This document shows positions 21,988 through 34,655 of a DNA stretch of 64,000 nucleotides, piece by piece. Source of the stretch: Lolium rigidum. Lineage: Eukaryota > Streptophyta > Magnoliopsida > Poales > Poaceae. A model generated the notes under the pieces. That model was given only the letters and a program-made list of their open reading frames with translations. It did not search any database and was not told the origin of the DNA. Position numbers and translations under genes: made by a program. The DNA is taken from NCBI RefSeq assembly GCF_022539505.1, contig NC_061508.1:345229484-345293483 (forward strand), written 5' to 3'. Positions within the stretch are counted from its first letter, which is position 1, and each line of letters starts with the position of its first letter.

Positions 21988-23021
21988 GAGTGAGATGGCT
22001 CGAGGTCGACAACAATTTCCTTGCTTCCGGTCATATGACTTGTGGCTCCACTATCAACCACCCATTTAGCGCCACCGGAAGCATAGTCCTACAAGGAATC
22101 AAGTCTTGGATTTAGGTACCCATTTTTCAATGGGTCCTATCATGTTAGTCACAAGGGGTTTGGGAACCCAAATAGTCCAATCAACATTGTCCTCTTGAGG
22201 ACCAATAAAGCGAGCACAAATATGTCCATAGTAATCAATAAAAAGAACATGATAAGGGTTGTTAGAGCCGGCGAAACCCTTCGTGGTGGAGTCGGGAACT
22301 CCATCCCTCCTTGAGTTAGGGTTCCCTCCCTCATGGTTGATCTCCATGTTCTCCTTGTTCTTCTTCTTCTTGGTCCTCCTACTTCTCTTCCTCTTTGGCT
22401 TGGTAGCCACTCCTCCTTCATTGCACGAGCCCTCATTGGCTCTATCTTTGGCTTGAATGACTCCTTCCAAGTACTTGGCTTGGATTTGGAGTCTATCAAT
22501 CTTGGCCTTCAATCGATTGACTTCATCTTCATGCTCCGGGTGAGGGTGGGTGATATCAAACACTTGGACCTCCTTTTCCTTTGTTCACCCGGAAATGTTC
22601 CATCAAAGCTTCTTCTTGGAGAGAGTTCATCTTCATGAGTAGACGTGTGCCACTCTCCATTTTGGCAATATCACCTTCATGGTTGCAACACGCACGGTCC
22701 TTGCTCAAGGGAAAGTACTCCTTTAAGGCTTCTTCTTGCATGGAGTTGACCTCCATGAGCTTAGATTCGCTTCTCTTCAAGGAGGCTATTTCTTCCTCAT
22801 GATCACAACAAGTAACCTTATCTTTGCTCATGCGGAGGCACTCCATCAAGGACTCTTCTTGCATACCACTCAAACTCAATAGCTTGGCCTTGGTGCTCTC
22901 AAGAGTGGCAATTTCTTCTTCATGATTGCAACATGAGGTCTTCTCCTTGCACAAGTGGTAATACTCATCCAAGGCTTCTTCTTGAAGAGCATTGACCTCT
23001 AAGAGAAGAGCATTGTGCCTC
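21988..23021 (-). pseudogene. Copia element K: gag C-terminal repeats, linker and protease start
   Basis: Read leftward on the minus strand, this is the third coding fragment of Copia element K. From 22972 down to about 22560 there are tandem 40-41-codon repeats with CC(N/D)HE and EEIA(S/T)L motifs, predicted coiled coil. They are followed by a basic linker rich in K/R (about 22270-22420) and a conserved stretch with NPYHVLFIDYYGHICARFIG. The Copia protease active site VDSGATSHMTG is near 22030-22060. A frame change near 22560 and stops near 22100 break it. The fragment is continuous in frame with 32817-33059 across element C. It ends near 21988 against element D, so RT and integrase of K are lost. 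Confidence 0.85.
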
Positions 23022-24420
23022 TAATGAACCACAAGTATAGGGGATCGCAACAGTCTTCGAGGGAAGTAAAACCCAATTTATTGATTCGACACAAGGGGAT
23101 CCAAAGAATATTTGTAAGCCTTAACAGCGGAGTTGTCAATTAAGCTGCACCTGGAAACAGACTTGCTCGAAAGAGTTTATCAGTAGCAACAGTTTTATAG
23201 CAGTAGTAGTAGTGAAATATCAGCAGCAGTGTAACAAAGACAGCAGTAGTGATTATAGTAAACATCAGGATTAAAATATTGTAGGCACAGGGATGGATGA
23301 ACGGGCGCTGCATCGATGAGAGAAATCATATAACAATCAAGGTAGGGCATTTGCAGATAGTAATAAAACAGTATCCAAGTACTAAACAATCCATAGGCAT
23401 GTGTTCCATATTTAGTCGTACGTGATCGCAATGAGAAACTTGCACAACATCTTTTGTCCTACCAGCCGGTGGCAGCCGGGCCTCTAGGGAATCTACTCGG
23501 AAATTAAGGTACTCCTTTTAATAGAGCACCGGAGCAAAGCATTAACACTCCGTGAACACATGTGATCCTCATATCACCGCCTTCCCCTCCGGTTGTCCCA
23601 ATTTCTGTCACTTTGGGGCCTCGGGTTCCGGACAGCAATATGTGTATACAACTTGCAGGTAAGATCATAAAACAATGCATATCATCATGAAACAATAACA
23701 TGTTCAGATCTGAGATCATGGCACTCGGGCCCTAGTGACAAGCATTAAGCATAACAAGTTGCAACAATATCATAAAAGTACCAATTACGGATACTAGGCA
23801 CTATGCCCTAACAATCTTATGCTATTACATGACCAATCTCATCCAATCCCTACCATCCCCTTCAGCCTACAGCGGGGGAATTACTCACACATGGATGGGG
23901 GAACATGGCTGGTTGATGGAGAGGCGTCGGTGGTGATGATGGCGATGATCTCCTCCAATTCCCCGTCCCGGCGGAGTGCCAGAACGGAGTTTCTGGTCCC
24001 GAGACGGAGTTTCGCGATGGCGGCGGTGTTCTGGATGTCTTCTGGCGATTTCGTCTAACCCCCGTGCGTTTTTAGGTCGAAGCCCTTAAGTAGTCCAGAG
24101 GGGGGCGTCGGAGGCTGGCCGAGGCGGCCTCACCATAAGGCGGCGCGCCCCCCTCCTAGGCCGCGCCGGCCTATGGTGTGGAGGCCGTGGGCCTCCCCCT
24201 GGCCTGCCCTTCTGGCTCCGTGAGTCTTCTGGGGAAAATAGGCCCTTCGTAATTAATCCCGGGGATTTTCCTGAAAGTTGAGTTTCGCACAAAAACAAGA
24301 CACCAGGGCAATTCTGCCAAAAACAGCGTTAGTCTGTGTTAGTTGTATCCAAAATACACAAATTAGAGGCAAAACAATAGCAAAAGTGTTCGGGAAAGTA
24401 GATACGTTTTGGACGTATCA
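23022..24420 (-). repeat. 3' LTR of C
   Basis: On the plus strand it begins taatgaaccacaagtatagg (a TG to TA change from its partner) and ends gatacgttttggacgtatca. The end hairpin is the same kind as in the A and B LTRs (gatacgt...acgtatc). GC-rich U3 lies near 24090-24210. The following 'actcccccaagcttagc' (24420-24436) is the PPT side. Confidence 0.92.
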
Positions 24421-26769
24421 ACTCCCCCAAGCTTAGCTTATTGCTTGTCCTCAAGCAATTCAGTTAACAACCGAGTGCGATAAAAGAACTTTCACGAACA
24501 CATTTGTTCATATGATGTAAATATTCTCATGATATGGACAAGTACTTAGGCAATTCATAATAAGATACATGCAAATAAAGTCATCTAATAGCTATGTCAA
24601 TCATGGAAAAGGTACCAACAAATTAATAATAAGCATCATGAATCATGTCTATCAGCAAGATTGCAATGTTCATAGAAGGATATGATAAAGTGGTATCTCG
24701 CTTGCCCGTATTTGTACAGCAAAACATAAATGCTCGGGCACCTTCGAAGTTCATGGGGAGACTAGAAGTAGAGATTATCAAAGATAAAAGCATCAAAGTT
24801 ATACCACAGTTAATCACATTTTGGGACAAGCATATTGTACTAAGAATGACAGTTGTGCTCTCAAGAAGGTGCTCAAAGAAAGGATGGAGACTCAATGTAA
24901 AAGTAAAAGATTGACCCTTCGCAGAGGGAAGCAGGGATTAACATGTGCTAGAGCTTTTCATTTGTAAAACAGGAGTAAAATTATTTTGAGAGGTGTTTGT
25001 TGTTGTCAACGAATGATAGTGGGTACTCTAACTACCTCGTCAACCGGACTTTCAAGAGCGGCTCCCATGAAGGACGTTATCTCTACCAAGCAAGGTAAAT
25101 CATCCCTCTTCTCTTTTGTTTACACATGTATTTTAGTTTTATTATGGATGACACTCCCCCAACCTTTGCTTACACAAGCCATGGCTAACCGAATCCTCGG
25201 GTGCCTTCCAACATTCACATACCATGGAGGAGTGTCTATTTGCAAATTAAGTTGCTTACTGATAAATCAGGGCAAAACATGTGAAGAGAATTATTGATGA
25301 AAGTTAATTAATTGGGGCTGGGAACCCCGTTGCCGGCTCTTTTTGCAAAATTATTGGATAAGCGGATGTGCCACTAGTCCATTGATGAAAGTATGTCAGG
25401 AGTAAATGACAAGGTTGAAAGATAAACACCACATACTTCCTCATGAGCTATAAAACGTTAACACAAATTGAGAAGCATTTTGAAGGTTTAAAGGTAGCAC
25501 ATGAGAATTTACTTGGAATGGTTGAAAATGCCATGCATAGGTATTTATGGTGGACACTTTGGAATAACTTGGTTTTCAGGGGTTTGGAAGCACGAGCAGC
25601 GTTCCCGCTCAGTACAAGTGAAGGCTAGCAATAGACTGGGAAGCGACAATCAAGAGAGCAGTAACTGTCATAATCATGCTTGTGACAAAATAAATTAACG
25701 GAGGCATAAAAGTGATACAAGAACTCTGAGGCAAAGTAAATCATCGAGGCTTAATTGACTTTTGTTCAGTCATATGCATGCGTGAGCATGTGCCAAGTTG
25801 ATTCAAGTGAATTATTCAGAGGAGGATACCACAATGTCATACCTATTTATGAATAAAACAATGCAAGCAAATATTTATGACATGCTACTCATATTAATAG
25901 ATTGGAGCTAAACATGAGAGATCATGAACTACTAGACTTTCTTAAATGACATATACCTCACATGAACCAACTAAGCATGCTCACATGGATGAGTATATGT
26001 ACAAAAATGAAAACAAATAGAGTTCATACCAGCCTCTCACCACAGTCGAGTTGTCGTAGATCGTCATTATTGCCTTTTCACTTGTGTAGCTTGAATAATA
26101 TGGAATGAAAACCAAGCTCCAGCCACCGGAGACCGCTGAACTCCATAATGAACTTTACAAAACCAAAGAAGAACAACAAATATTTTTGGTGTTTTCGAAT
26201 TGGAAACAAGAACAAAAGGAAACAAGCAAACAAAGCAAAATCTTTTTGGATTTTCTTATAGCAAACCAACGATAGCAAATAAAGCAAAATAGGAACAAGA
26301 AACCAAAATAAACAAATGGTAAAGAGAAACAACAGAAATATTTTTGGTCTTTTTGTGTTTTAGGAAAGAAACAAAGCAAAAACAAGAAAATGAAAACTAA
26401 AAGAGTCACATAAACACAAAGCAGCAGAAATTCGTCAAACTTGACAACAGTACAGTAATCGATTTTTACAAAAATCTTCCGCTGCTCAGCTCGAAAAGTG
26501 CTCAACTAATGAAAGTTAGATAATAACCTGGGGAACATGCACAAAAATTGGCTTCGCAAAATAACGTTCTGGCTGTTTTTGAGAATTTTTTTGGTATCAG
26601 TCCAGAATCTGTTTTCAAACAGCACTTCCCCAAATATCATCTCCCTCTTATTAGAAACCACTTTAAGAAGCTAAACAAGTATGTACAAGTATCCAGCAAT
26701 TGTAATATGCAATGAATGAGTGATGCCGGCATACCTCCCCCCAAGCTTAGGCTTTTGGCCTAAGTGGAG
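24421..26769 (-). other. C internal 3' non-coding region
   Basis: There is no supported gene in this 2.3-kb stretch, which lies between ORF2 and the 3' LTR. It is AT-rich and shares short blocks with the 3' regions of the A/B elements, for instance 'cccttcgcagagggaagcagggatta' around 24915. A second 'cccccaagcttaggc' motif at about 26737-26751 repeats the PPT-side sequence close to the end of ORF2. Confidence 0.7.
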
Positions 26770-27920
26770 ATCAACCCCAGCGAGGGTCAGGGTTCCACGC
26801 CGGTGGATCGTACATGGTGTAGTCATAATAAGGTCCCTGTGCAGAAGAAAAGGGTGAAGGCTCCACATTCCCAAAATGTTGATGTGAAGAGCTCGCTGCA
26901 TCGGATGACAAGTCGAGGTGTTCCTCGGCCTCCTCCGCGCCGTCCCTTGCATGATGGCCATCCCCCTCTATGTATGCATTTAGTTCCTCTTCCGTGACCG
27001 ACCAATTTTCCCTGGAAGCAAGGTCAAACAAAGCAGGTGCGAGCAAATCCTACTAGCCTTTCAGTTCTTTTAGTTGTTCTCCAATTTTTCTTGTAAAATG
27101 TTATCTCATAAGACAGGTTACTCAGATTAGATCGGTTAGAAACAAAGTCATGTTTTATCATTGAAACAATATCGAGTTTCTCTACAGAAAGCTGAACATC
27201 AAGAGGGTGAGGTTCTACACCATGCATGGCTAGCAAGCGAGAGGCAATGAGACCTCCACAAATCCCTCCTTTATCACGGTTAGTAGCAAGTCTAAAGGCT
27301 ATTAAAGCACCCAAATTATAAGTCCTATCATGTTGCAATGCAGCACCTAGGAAAGCCAAATCCTGGATAGATAACTTATTTGCATTCTGTCTAGCAAGAA
27401 CGCACTTGGTGATGAAGTAAGCAAAGTAGCGAATAGCTGGGAGTTGAATGCTACGAATTTTACCACTCTCTTCTGAGAAGCTTCTCCCTTGACAGATCAT
27501 CTTGTATAGACTCAAGAGTTCCTGCGGCGACCCCCTAATCTTCTCACAAGATCCCCATTGTGGCACTCTAATAGCTGCACAAAAATCAGCAAAAGGCAAG
27601 TCGATGGTTTTATTATAAATTTTATATCGAACCATGGGGTTAGGTTGGGACCAATAGAATTCAAAATCCTGCACCACCGACATGGTTAGTTTTGCATATT
27701 GGTAAGGTTCACCAACAACAAAACTTTCCAACCCCGCATTGGAAATCAGATTTTGAACATCTTGCAAGATTCCTGCACTCCTCATAAAATCAGTGCATGG
27801 GTAGTAGGAGGGGTATACTCCCTCTTCGCGGTGAACTCTCATAACTTCTTGCACCTCCAATTCTTGTTGGTTAAGTTGGTGCCTATTCCACTCCATTTTC
27901 TGAAATTTTTCAACAAACAT
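26770..27920 (-). CDS. Second ORF of element C, Athila ORF1-like
   Basis: The start is the ATG at 27918-27920 (MFVEKFQKMEWNRHQ), and 298 codons are open to 27024. One frame change near 27040 then leads to a further acidic ~90-codon tail ending ...YDPPAWNPDPRWG at 26771. Features are an N-terminal helix, a conserved middle (YKIYNKTIDLPFADFCAAIRVPQWG; SIQLPAIRYFAYFITKCVLARQNANKLSIQDLAFLGAAL) and a glutamate-rich C-terminus. The middle resembles the plant retrotransposon ORF1/putative transposon-protein families found in Athila-like elements. Their biochemical role is not established. The ORF sits downstream of gag-protease and has its own promoter-like upstream region, which suggests separate expression. 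It is likely functional in form apart from the tail frameshift, which may be a sequencing error. Confidence 0.7.
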
Positions 27921-28049
27921 TATAAAAGTTGATTTGGAGACATATAATGAGGGAAACTACTATAGGAACTTGGTAGGTACTAAACATGCATCAAAACTAA
28001 TTTTTACAACTTAGAACAAGCATGCAAGCTCACTTAACATGTTACCTAC

Positions 28050-28500
28050 AGCAGCAAAATATTCAAGATATACTCAACCAAACAAAATTCTATTTGGATA
28101 ACGGAGGAGTCACATACGAGAGCAAATGTGCCAAATTTCGACGAACTGGCTGAGCAAAGAGATCGAGAAATCTTGAGCTCTTGAGCAGAAACGCGAGTGA
28201 GAGAAAGTGAGTACGAGTTTTTTCGGGAGAGAGAGTAGAATGGGAGGAAGAGATGAGTTAGTGGGGCAAGGAGGGGCCCACACCACAGGGTGGCGCGCCC
28301 CCCTCCTTGGCCGCGCCGGCACATGGGGGGCAGCCCCAGGGTGCCCCACTGGTCAGCCCCTGGTGCTCCCGTGTAGCTCTTCGAAAAATAAGACCAACGG
28401 TATAATTTTTGTAAATTTTTGAAAACTTTGAAAAATGCACATTTCTGGGTGTCAAAATTATTATTGCAGGGCAGAAAAAGATTTTCAAACCTCTAAACAA
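28050..28500 (-). promoter_or_regulatory. Promoter- and leader-like DNA inside element C
   Basis: Read on the minus strand, this starts AT-rich, passes a GC-rich block that imitates the U3 of C's own LTR (ggcgcgcc..., ggccgcgccggc; about 28290-28330), and becomes a strongly CT-rich leader (28200-28260). A GT donor-like site (gtaggtaacatg) lies near 28040, about 120 bp before the ATG of ORF2 at 27920. This looks like core promoter, 5' UTR and a short intron for ORF2. No clear TATA was found. Basis: composition and layout only. Confidence 0.45.
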
Positions 28501-28671
28501 CTAAAGCATCTTGCAAAACAAGTAGTGCTACAGCAAGTAAAACAAGTGGAGGAAGAAAGAAATGTTGTTTAGCTCTTCTATGCATATAAAATGTACTTGT
28601 TAACAAGGTTGATCAAGTCTTGCCACCAAATAAATTTTACATGACATAAGAAGAAATAAACCTCAAATCAA

Positions 28672-31330
28672 TCATGTTACCTTGTATTGAATTGATATGG
28701 ATCCAATCATAATATTTTGATATCCTTGTTTAGGCTCATATATAGGACAATCAATAACTCCCACTTTGATAGTTCTCACATTAGAAATTGTATTAACTCC
28801 ACATACTTTATCAATCTTCTTGGGAAAATAAACAGTATGCTCCTTGTCATCAACATTGAAAGTAACTTTTCCTTTATTGCAATCAATAACAGCCCCTGCA
28901 GTGTTAAGAAAAGGTCTCCCAAGAATAATAGACATATTATCATCTTCAGGCATTTCCAACACAACAAAATCAGTTAATATTAAGCAATTAATTATTAGTA
29001 ACTTGAACAGGAACATCCTCACATATACCAACAGGAATAACAGTAGATTTATCAGCCATTTGCAAAGATATATCAGTTGGTATCAACTTATCTAAATAAA
29101 GTCTCTTATAAAGAGAAAAAGGCATAACACTAACACCTGCTCCCAAATCACATAGAGCAGTTCTAACATAATTATTCTTGATGGAACAAGGAATAGTCGG
29201 TATACCCGGGTCGCCCAGCTTCTTTGGAACTTTGCCATTGAAAGAGTAATTAGCAAGCATAGTGGAAATCTCCTCATTAGGAATTTTCCTTTTGTTAGAG
29301 ACAATATCTTTCATATACTTTGAATAAGGAGGCAATTTAATAGCATCAGACAAAGGGATTTGCAGGAACAAAGGTTTCATCCAATCACAAAATTTATTAT
29401 AGTGTTCTTCCTCCTTTGATTTTAGTTTCTTAGCAGGAAAAGGCATTTGCTTTTGAACCCAAGGTTCCCTTTCATTACCATGTTTCTTAGCAATAAAATC
29501 TTCTTTAGTATACTTTTTATTTTTAGCATGCTTTTCAGGTTCATCTTCAACCTCTTCTTTATCAGAAGCATCATTCTTATCATTATCTTTATCATATTCA
29601 TTACCACTTTCAGTTTCAGCATCAGAAATAGAAATACTATTAGGATCATTAACAGGAGGATTCTACAACAGTTTTATGTTTCTTCTTCTTTTTCTTAGAA
29701 GGAGCACTAGTTTCAGTTCGTTGAGAATCTTGTTCAACTCTTTTGGGATGCCCCTCGGGATATAGAGGATCCTGAGTAGAAACACCGCCTCTAGTTGTTA
29801 CTTCATAAGCATGTTTTTCTTTAGAACTATTTTTTAACAAGTCATTTTGCACTTTAGTGAGTTGATCAATTTGAGTTTGAACCATATGAAAATGTTTAAC
29901 AAGCATCTTAACATCATTGGAGGTTCTCTCCACAATACCATGCAATTCACTAATAGCTCGAGAATTTTCCATTAAATGATTCTCTACTCTCATATTAAAA
30001 TTATCTTGCTTAACAATATAATTATCAAACTCATCTAAACATTGAGCAGGAGGTTTTGAGTACGGAATATCTTCCCTACTAAAGCGTTGAAGAGAATGTA
30101 CCTCAATCATGGATGAAGGGGGAGTTATCTTACATAAATCTTCTATGGGGGGTAAATTCTTCACATCTTCGGATTTAATTCCCTTCTCTTTAAGAGATTT
30201 CTTGGCTTCCCTCATATCTTCATCATTTAATTTAATCATACCCCTCTTCTTCAATATTGGTGTTGGGGTTGGTTCAGGTGTAGTCCAATCATCATGATTT
30301 CGGCCTATTCTAGCCAATAATTCTTCATCGTCGTCTGGAGTTCTTTTCCTGAAAACACAACCAGCACAACTATCCAGGTATGCCCTAGACTCAATGGTTA
30401 GTCCACTATAAAATATATCAAGTAAGTCATGCTTTTCCAAATCATGTCCAGGCCGAGCTCGATAAGAGAGCAAAACCTTGCCCAAGCTTCGGGCAATTTC
30501 TCTCCATCTTCCAGGTCAAAACTATAAATTTTCTGCAAAGCAATATGTTGAGCACTAGCAGGAAAGTATTTCCGAAAGAAAACATCAAGCAAATCACTTG
30601 GACTATCAATAGAATCAGGAGGCAAACTATTATACCAAGTTTTAGCATCATCCTTTAATGAGAAAGGAAAAAATTTAGCAACAAAATAAGTACGCTTCTT
30701 GATATCATCAGAAAACAAGCTACTCAAAGTAGACAGCTCAATCATGTGTTCTACAACACTTTCTTTTTCAGTACCACAAAAAGGTGTTTTCTCAACAATA
30801 GATATATGAGATAAATCAAGAGAAAAATCATAATCCTTATCCTTAATGTTTATAGGAGATGTGGCAAATTTAGGATCAGGAGACAATTTATATCTAACAG
30901 TATGTTGTGCAAGAAGCTTTTTAATATTACTTGTACCAGTAGTAGCATTGCATTTATCAATGAAATCATCATCAAGTTCAACATAGTCTTCATCAAGATC
31001 ATCACTAGAGTATTCAACAGACTCAGGTGAATTAACTGGTGTAGCAGTATTTTCATTAGGAGTTTCAGTATTTTCAATTTGTCTAGACCTAGCAATTGTA
31101 GCATCTAGAAAAGATCCTAACGAACCACTATCATCAAGCACAGCAGAAGCATCATCAAAATTATAAGAATTTTCAGATTCAGCAGAAGTACCAGCATGTG
31201 AAGCTTGTGGTGGTGAAACAAGTTCACTTATCACAGATGGTGAATCAAGAGCAGCAGAGGTACTCAGAGTTGTACCTTTTCTTGTAGTGGATGGTAATAT
31301 GGCGACTTTAGTATCGCGAGGTTTACCCAT
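28672..31330 (-). pseudogene. gag-protease of element C with frameshifts
   Basis: The frame starts at 31330 (MGKPRDTKVAIL). A Ser/Asp/Glu-rich N-terminus is followed by the gag core near residues 190-290 (FFPFSLKDDAKTWYNSLPP...LDVFFRKYFP). An indel at about 30400-30485 moves to the next frame, which continues through YSGLTIESRAYLDSCAGC, a helical linker and a lysine run to about 29649. The protease domain follows (29446-28988), with FCDWMKPLFLQIPLSDAIK and the catalytic LCDLGAGVSVMP. Another shift near 28990 leads to the protease C-terminus (ILGRPFLNTAGAVIDCNKG). Wording is Athila-like. No RT follows. It would process and assemble particles if intact. Confidence 0.85.
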
Positions 31331-31388
31331 GATGGAGAATTTGCAGCGAACAATATCAATCCAAGTGAACTTGCAAATAAAGCTATGC

Positions 31389-31406
31389 TCCCCGACAATG
31401 GCGCCA
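31389..31406 (-). other. Primer-binding site of C
   Basis: On the minus strand it reads tggcgccattgtcgggga, a tRNA-Asp-type primer site with two differences from the perfect complement at 6561-6578. It lies 11 bp before the 5' LTR end. Confidence 0.85.
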
Positions 31407-31417
31407 GAAAATAGTCT

Positions 31418-32816
31418 TGATGACCCACAAGTATAGGGGATCGCAACAGTCTTTGAGGGAAGTAAAACCCAATTTATTGATTCGACACAAGGGGAGCCAA
31501 AGAATATTTGTAAGCCTTAACAGCGGAGTTGTCAATTCAGCTGCACCTGGAAACAGACTTGCTCGCAAGAGTTTATCAGTAGCAACAGCTTTATAGCAGT
31601 AGCAGTAGTGAAATATCAGCAGCAGTGTAACAAAGACAACATTAGTGATTATAGTAAACAACAGGATTAAAATACTGTAGGCACAGGGATGGATGAACGG
31701 GCGCTGCATGGATGAGAGAAATCATATAACAATCAAGGTAGGGCATTTGCAGATAGTAATAAAACAATATCCAAGTACTAAACAATCCATAGGCATGTGT
31801 TCCATATTTAGTCGTACGTGCTCGCAATGAGAAACTTACACAACATCTTTTGTCCTACCAGCCGGTGGTAGCCGGGCCTCTAGGGAATCTACTGGAAATT
31901 AAGGTACTCCTTTTAATAGAGCACCGGAGCAAAGCATTAACACTCCGTGAACACATGTGATCCTCATATCACCGCCTTCCCCTCCGGTTGTCCCAATTTC
32001 TGTCACTTTGGGGCCTCGGGTTCCGGACATCAATATGTGTATACAACTTGCAGGTAAGATCATAAAACAATGCATATCATCATGAAACAATAACATGTTC
32101 AGATCTGAGATCATGGCACTCGGGCCCTAGTGACAAGCATTAAGCATAACAAGTTGCAACAATATCATAAAAGTACCAATTACGGATACTAGGCACTACG
32201 CCCTAACAATCTTATGCTATTACATGACCAATCTCATCCAATCCCTACCATCCCCTTCAGCCTACAGCGGGGGAATTACTCACACATGGATGGGGGAAAC
32301 ATGGCTGGTTGATGGAGAGGCGTCGGTGGTGATGATGGCGATGATCTCCTCCAATTCCCCGTCCCGGCGGAGTGCCAGAACGGAGTTTCTGGTCCCGAGA
32401 CGTAGTTTCGCGATGGCGGCGGTGTTCTGGATGTCTTCTGGCGATTTCGTCTAACCCCCGTGTGTTTTTAGGTCGAAGCCCTTAAGTAGTCCGGAGGGGG
32501 GCGTCGGAGGCTGGCCGAGGCGGCCTCACCATAAGGCGGCGCGCCCCCCCTCCAAGGCCGCGCCGGCCTATGGTGTGGAGGCCGTGGGCCTCCCCCTGGC
32601 CTGCCCTTCTGGCTCCGTGAGTCTTCTGGGAAAATAGGCCCTTCGCAATTAATCCCGGGGATTTTCCCGAAAGTTGAGTTTCGCACAAAAACAAGACACC
32701 GGGGCAATTCTGCCGAAAACAGCGTTAGTCCGTGTTAGTTGTATCCAAAATACACAAATTAGAGGCAAAACAATAGCAAAAGTGTTCGGGAAAGTAGATA
32801 CGTTTTGGACGTATCA
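31418..32816 (-). repeat. 5' LTR of C
   Basis: 1399 bp, the same length as 23022-24420. The plus-strand start is TGATGACCCACAAG and the end GGACGTATCA. One length difference from the partner is at a CTG (ctactggaaat here, ctactcggaaat near 23487). Confidence 0.93.
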
Positions 32817-33059
32817 GCCTCTTCAAGGAAGCAACTTGATCAACAAGCTCGTCATGACATGAGTTTGGGCCTTCATCACCTTTTTTCCTTGTGAGCTTCC
32901 TCTTGAGAATGATCACATGTTGCATGGTCATCCTCAAGAAGAAGCTTCTCCTTCTTGAGCTCACCCACCAATCCAAGAGTGATCTCGGTCCTTGGTGAGT
33001 TGGGAGATGATGGCGTTGTTGTAGTCTTCGAGGGTGATGACACTAGCTTCAAAAGACAT
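32817..33059 (-). pseudogene. Copia element K: second gag fragment
   Basis: This 243-bp island lies between elements C and B1. On the minus strand it reads on from the gag fragment at 51429 (starting SFEASVITLEDYNNAI) and into the repeat region at 23021 (...VASLKR). Small frame changes occur near 32890-32970. It proves that the three Copia fragments belong to one element. Confidence 0.9.
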
Positions 33060-34655
33060 TGATAACGCGTGAAGCACACGTCCGTTGGGAACCCCAAGAG
33101 GAAGGTGTGATGCGTACAGCAGAAAGTTTTCCCTCAGTAAGAAACCAAGGTTATCGAACCGGTAGGAGATGAAGGCCACGTGAAGGTTGTTGGTGAAGGA
33201 GTGTAGTGCGGCGCAACACCGGGGATTCCGGCGCCAACGTGGAACCTGCACAACACAATCAAAATACTTTGCCCCAACTTAACGAGTGAGGTTGTCAATC
33301 TCACCGGCTTGCTGTAAACAAAGGATTAAACGTATGGTGTGGAGAATGATGTTTGTTTGCAAAGAACAGCGAGAGAACAATGATTGCGTAGATTGTATTT
33401 CAGATGTAAAAGAATGGACCGGGGTCCACAGTTCACTAGTGGTGTCTCTCCAATAAGATAAATAGCATGTTGGGTGAACAAATTACAGTTGGGCAATTGA
33501 CAAATAGAGAGGGCATAACAATGCACATACATATCATGATGACTAATATGAGATTTACTTAGGGCATTACAACAAAGAACATAGACCGCTATCCAGCATG
33601 CATCTATGCCTAAAAAGTACACCTTCGGGTTAGCATCCGCACCCCTTCCAGTATTAAGTTGCAAACAACAGACAATTGCATTAAGTACTGTGCGTAATGT
33701 AATCACAAATATCCTTAGACAAAGCATTGATGTTTTATCCCTAGTGGCAACAACACATCCATAACCTTAGAACTTTCTGTCACTCTCCCAGATTCAATGG
33801 AGGCATGAACCCACTATCGAGCATAAATACTCCCTCTTGGAGTCACAAGTATCAACTTGGCCAGAGCCTCTACTAGCAACGGAGAGCATGCAAGATCATA
33901 AACAACACATATATGATAGATCAATAATCAACTTGACATAGTATTCCATATTCATCGGATCGCAACAAACACAACATGTAGCATTACAAATAGACGATCT
34001 TGATCATGATAGGCAGCTCACAAGATCTAAACATGATAGCACAAGAGGAGAAGACAACCATCTAGCTACTGCTATGGACCCATAGTCCAAGGATGAACAA
34101 CTCACGCATCAATCCGGAGGCGGGCATGATGATGTAGAGTCCTCCGGTGATGATTCCCCTCTCCGGCAGGGTGCCGGAGGCGATCTCCTGAATCCCCCGA
34201 GATGGGATTGGCGGCGACGGCGTCACAGTAACTTTTCTAGTATCGTGGCTCTCGGTACTAGGGTTTTCGCGACGGAGAGAATAAATAGGCGAAGGGGCAG
34301 AGTCGGGGGGTGACCGAGGGGCCCACCCCATAGGTGGCGCGGCCAGGGGCCCCACCGCGCCGCCATGTGGGGTGGCCGCCTCGTGGCCCCTCTTCGTCTC
34401 CTCTTCGGACTTCTGGAAGGCTCCGTGGAAAATAAGACCGTGGCCTTTTGTTTCGTCCAATTCCGAGAATATTTCCTGTGTAAGATTTCTGAAACCAAAA
34501 ACAGCAGAAAACAGGAACTGACGCTTCGGCATCTTGTTAATAGGTTAGTGCCGGAAAATGCATCAAAATGATGTAAAGTGTATATAAAACATGTGAGTAT
34601 TGTCATAAAACTAGCATGGGACATAAGAAATTATAGATACGTTTGAGACGTATCA
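33060..34655 (-). repeat. 3' LTR of B1
   Basis: 1596 bp; the plus strand reads TGATAACGCGTGAAGC...GTTTGAGACGTATCA. It is followed by the minus-strand PPT-like motif gcatccccaagctt at 34657-34670. It is collinear with the split 5' LTR. Confidence 0.92.

Larger units (their letters stand above)
23022..32816 (-). mobile_element. Complete non-autonomous Athila-like element C
   Basis: This 9795-bp element has two 1399-bp LTRs and a perfect 5-bp target duplication, gcctc (23017-23021 and 32817-32821). The minus orientation is shown by a PPT-side motif after the left LTR and the tRNA-Asp-type primer site before the right LTR (31389-31406). It encodes gag-protease (31330-28672) and a second ORF (27920-26770) preceded by promoter-like DNA. 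RT and integrase are absent. It is inserted into the repeat region of Copia K gag; the K reading frame is restored when C is removed. By eye I count a few dozen differences between its LTRs (about 2%), so it is fairly young. Confidence 0.93.

Noticed and set aside
21988..22100. Element D as a clean insertion into Copia K
   Set aside because: D has no 3' LTR or target duplication at this border, and no K sequence is seen left of D; a deletion junction is more likely.
33326..33727. 133-150-codon frames in the B LTRs (also 38445-38897, 39675-40103, 49995-50324)
   Set aside because: LTR sequence; the frames recur because the LTR recurs, and they shift between copies without any protein-like constraint visible.
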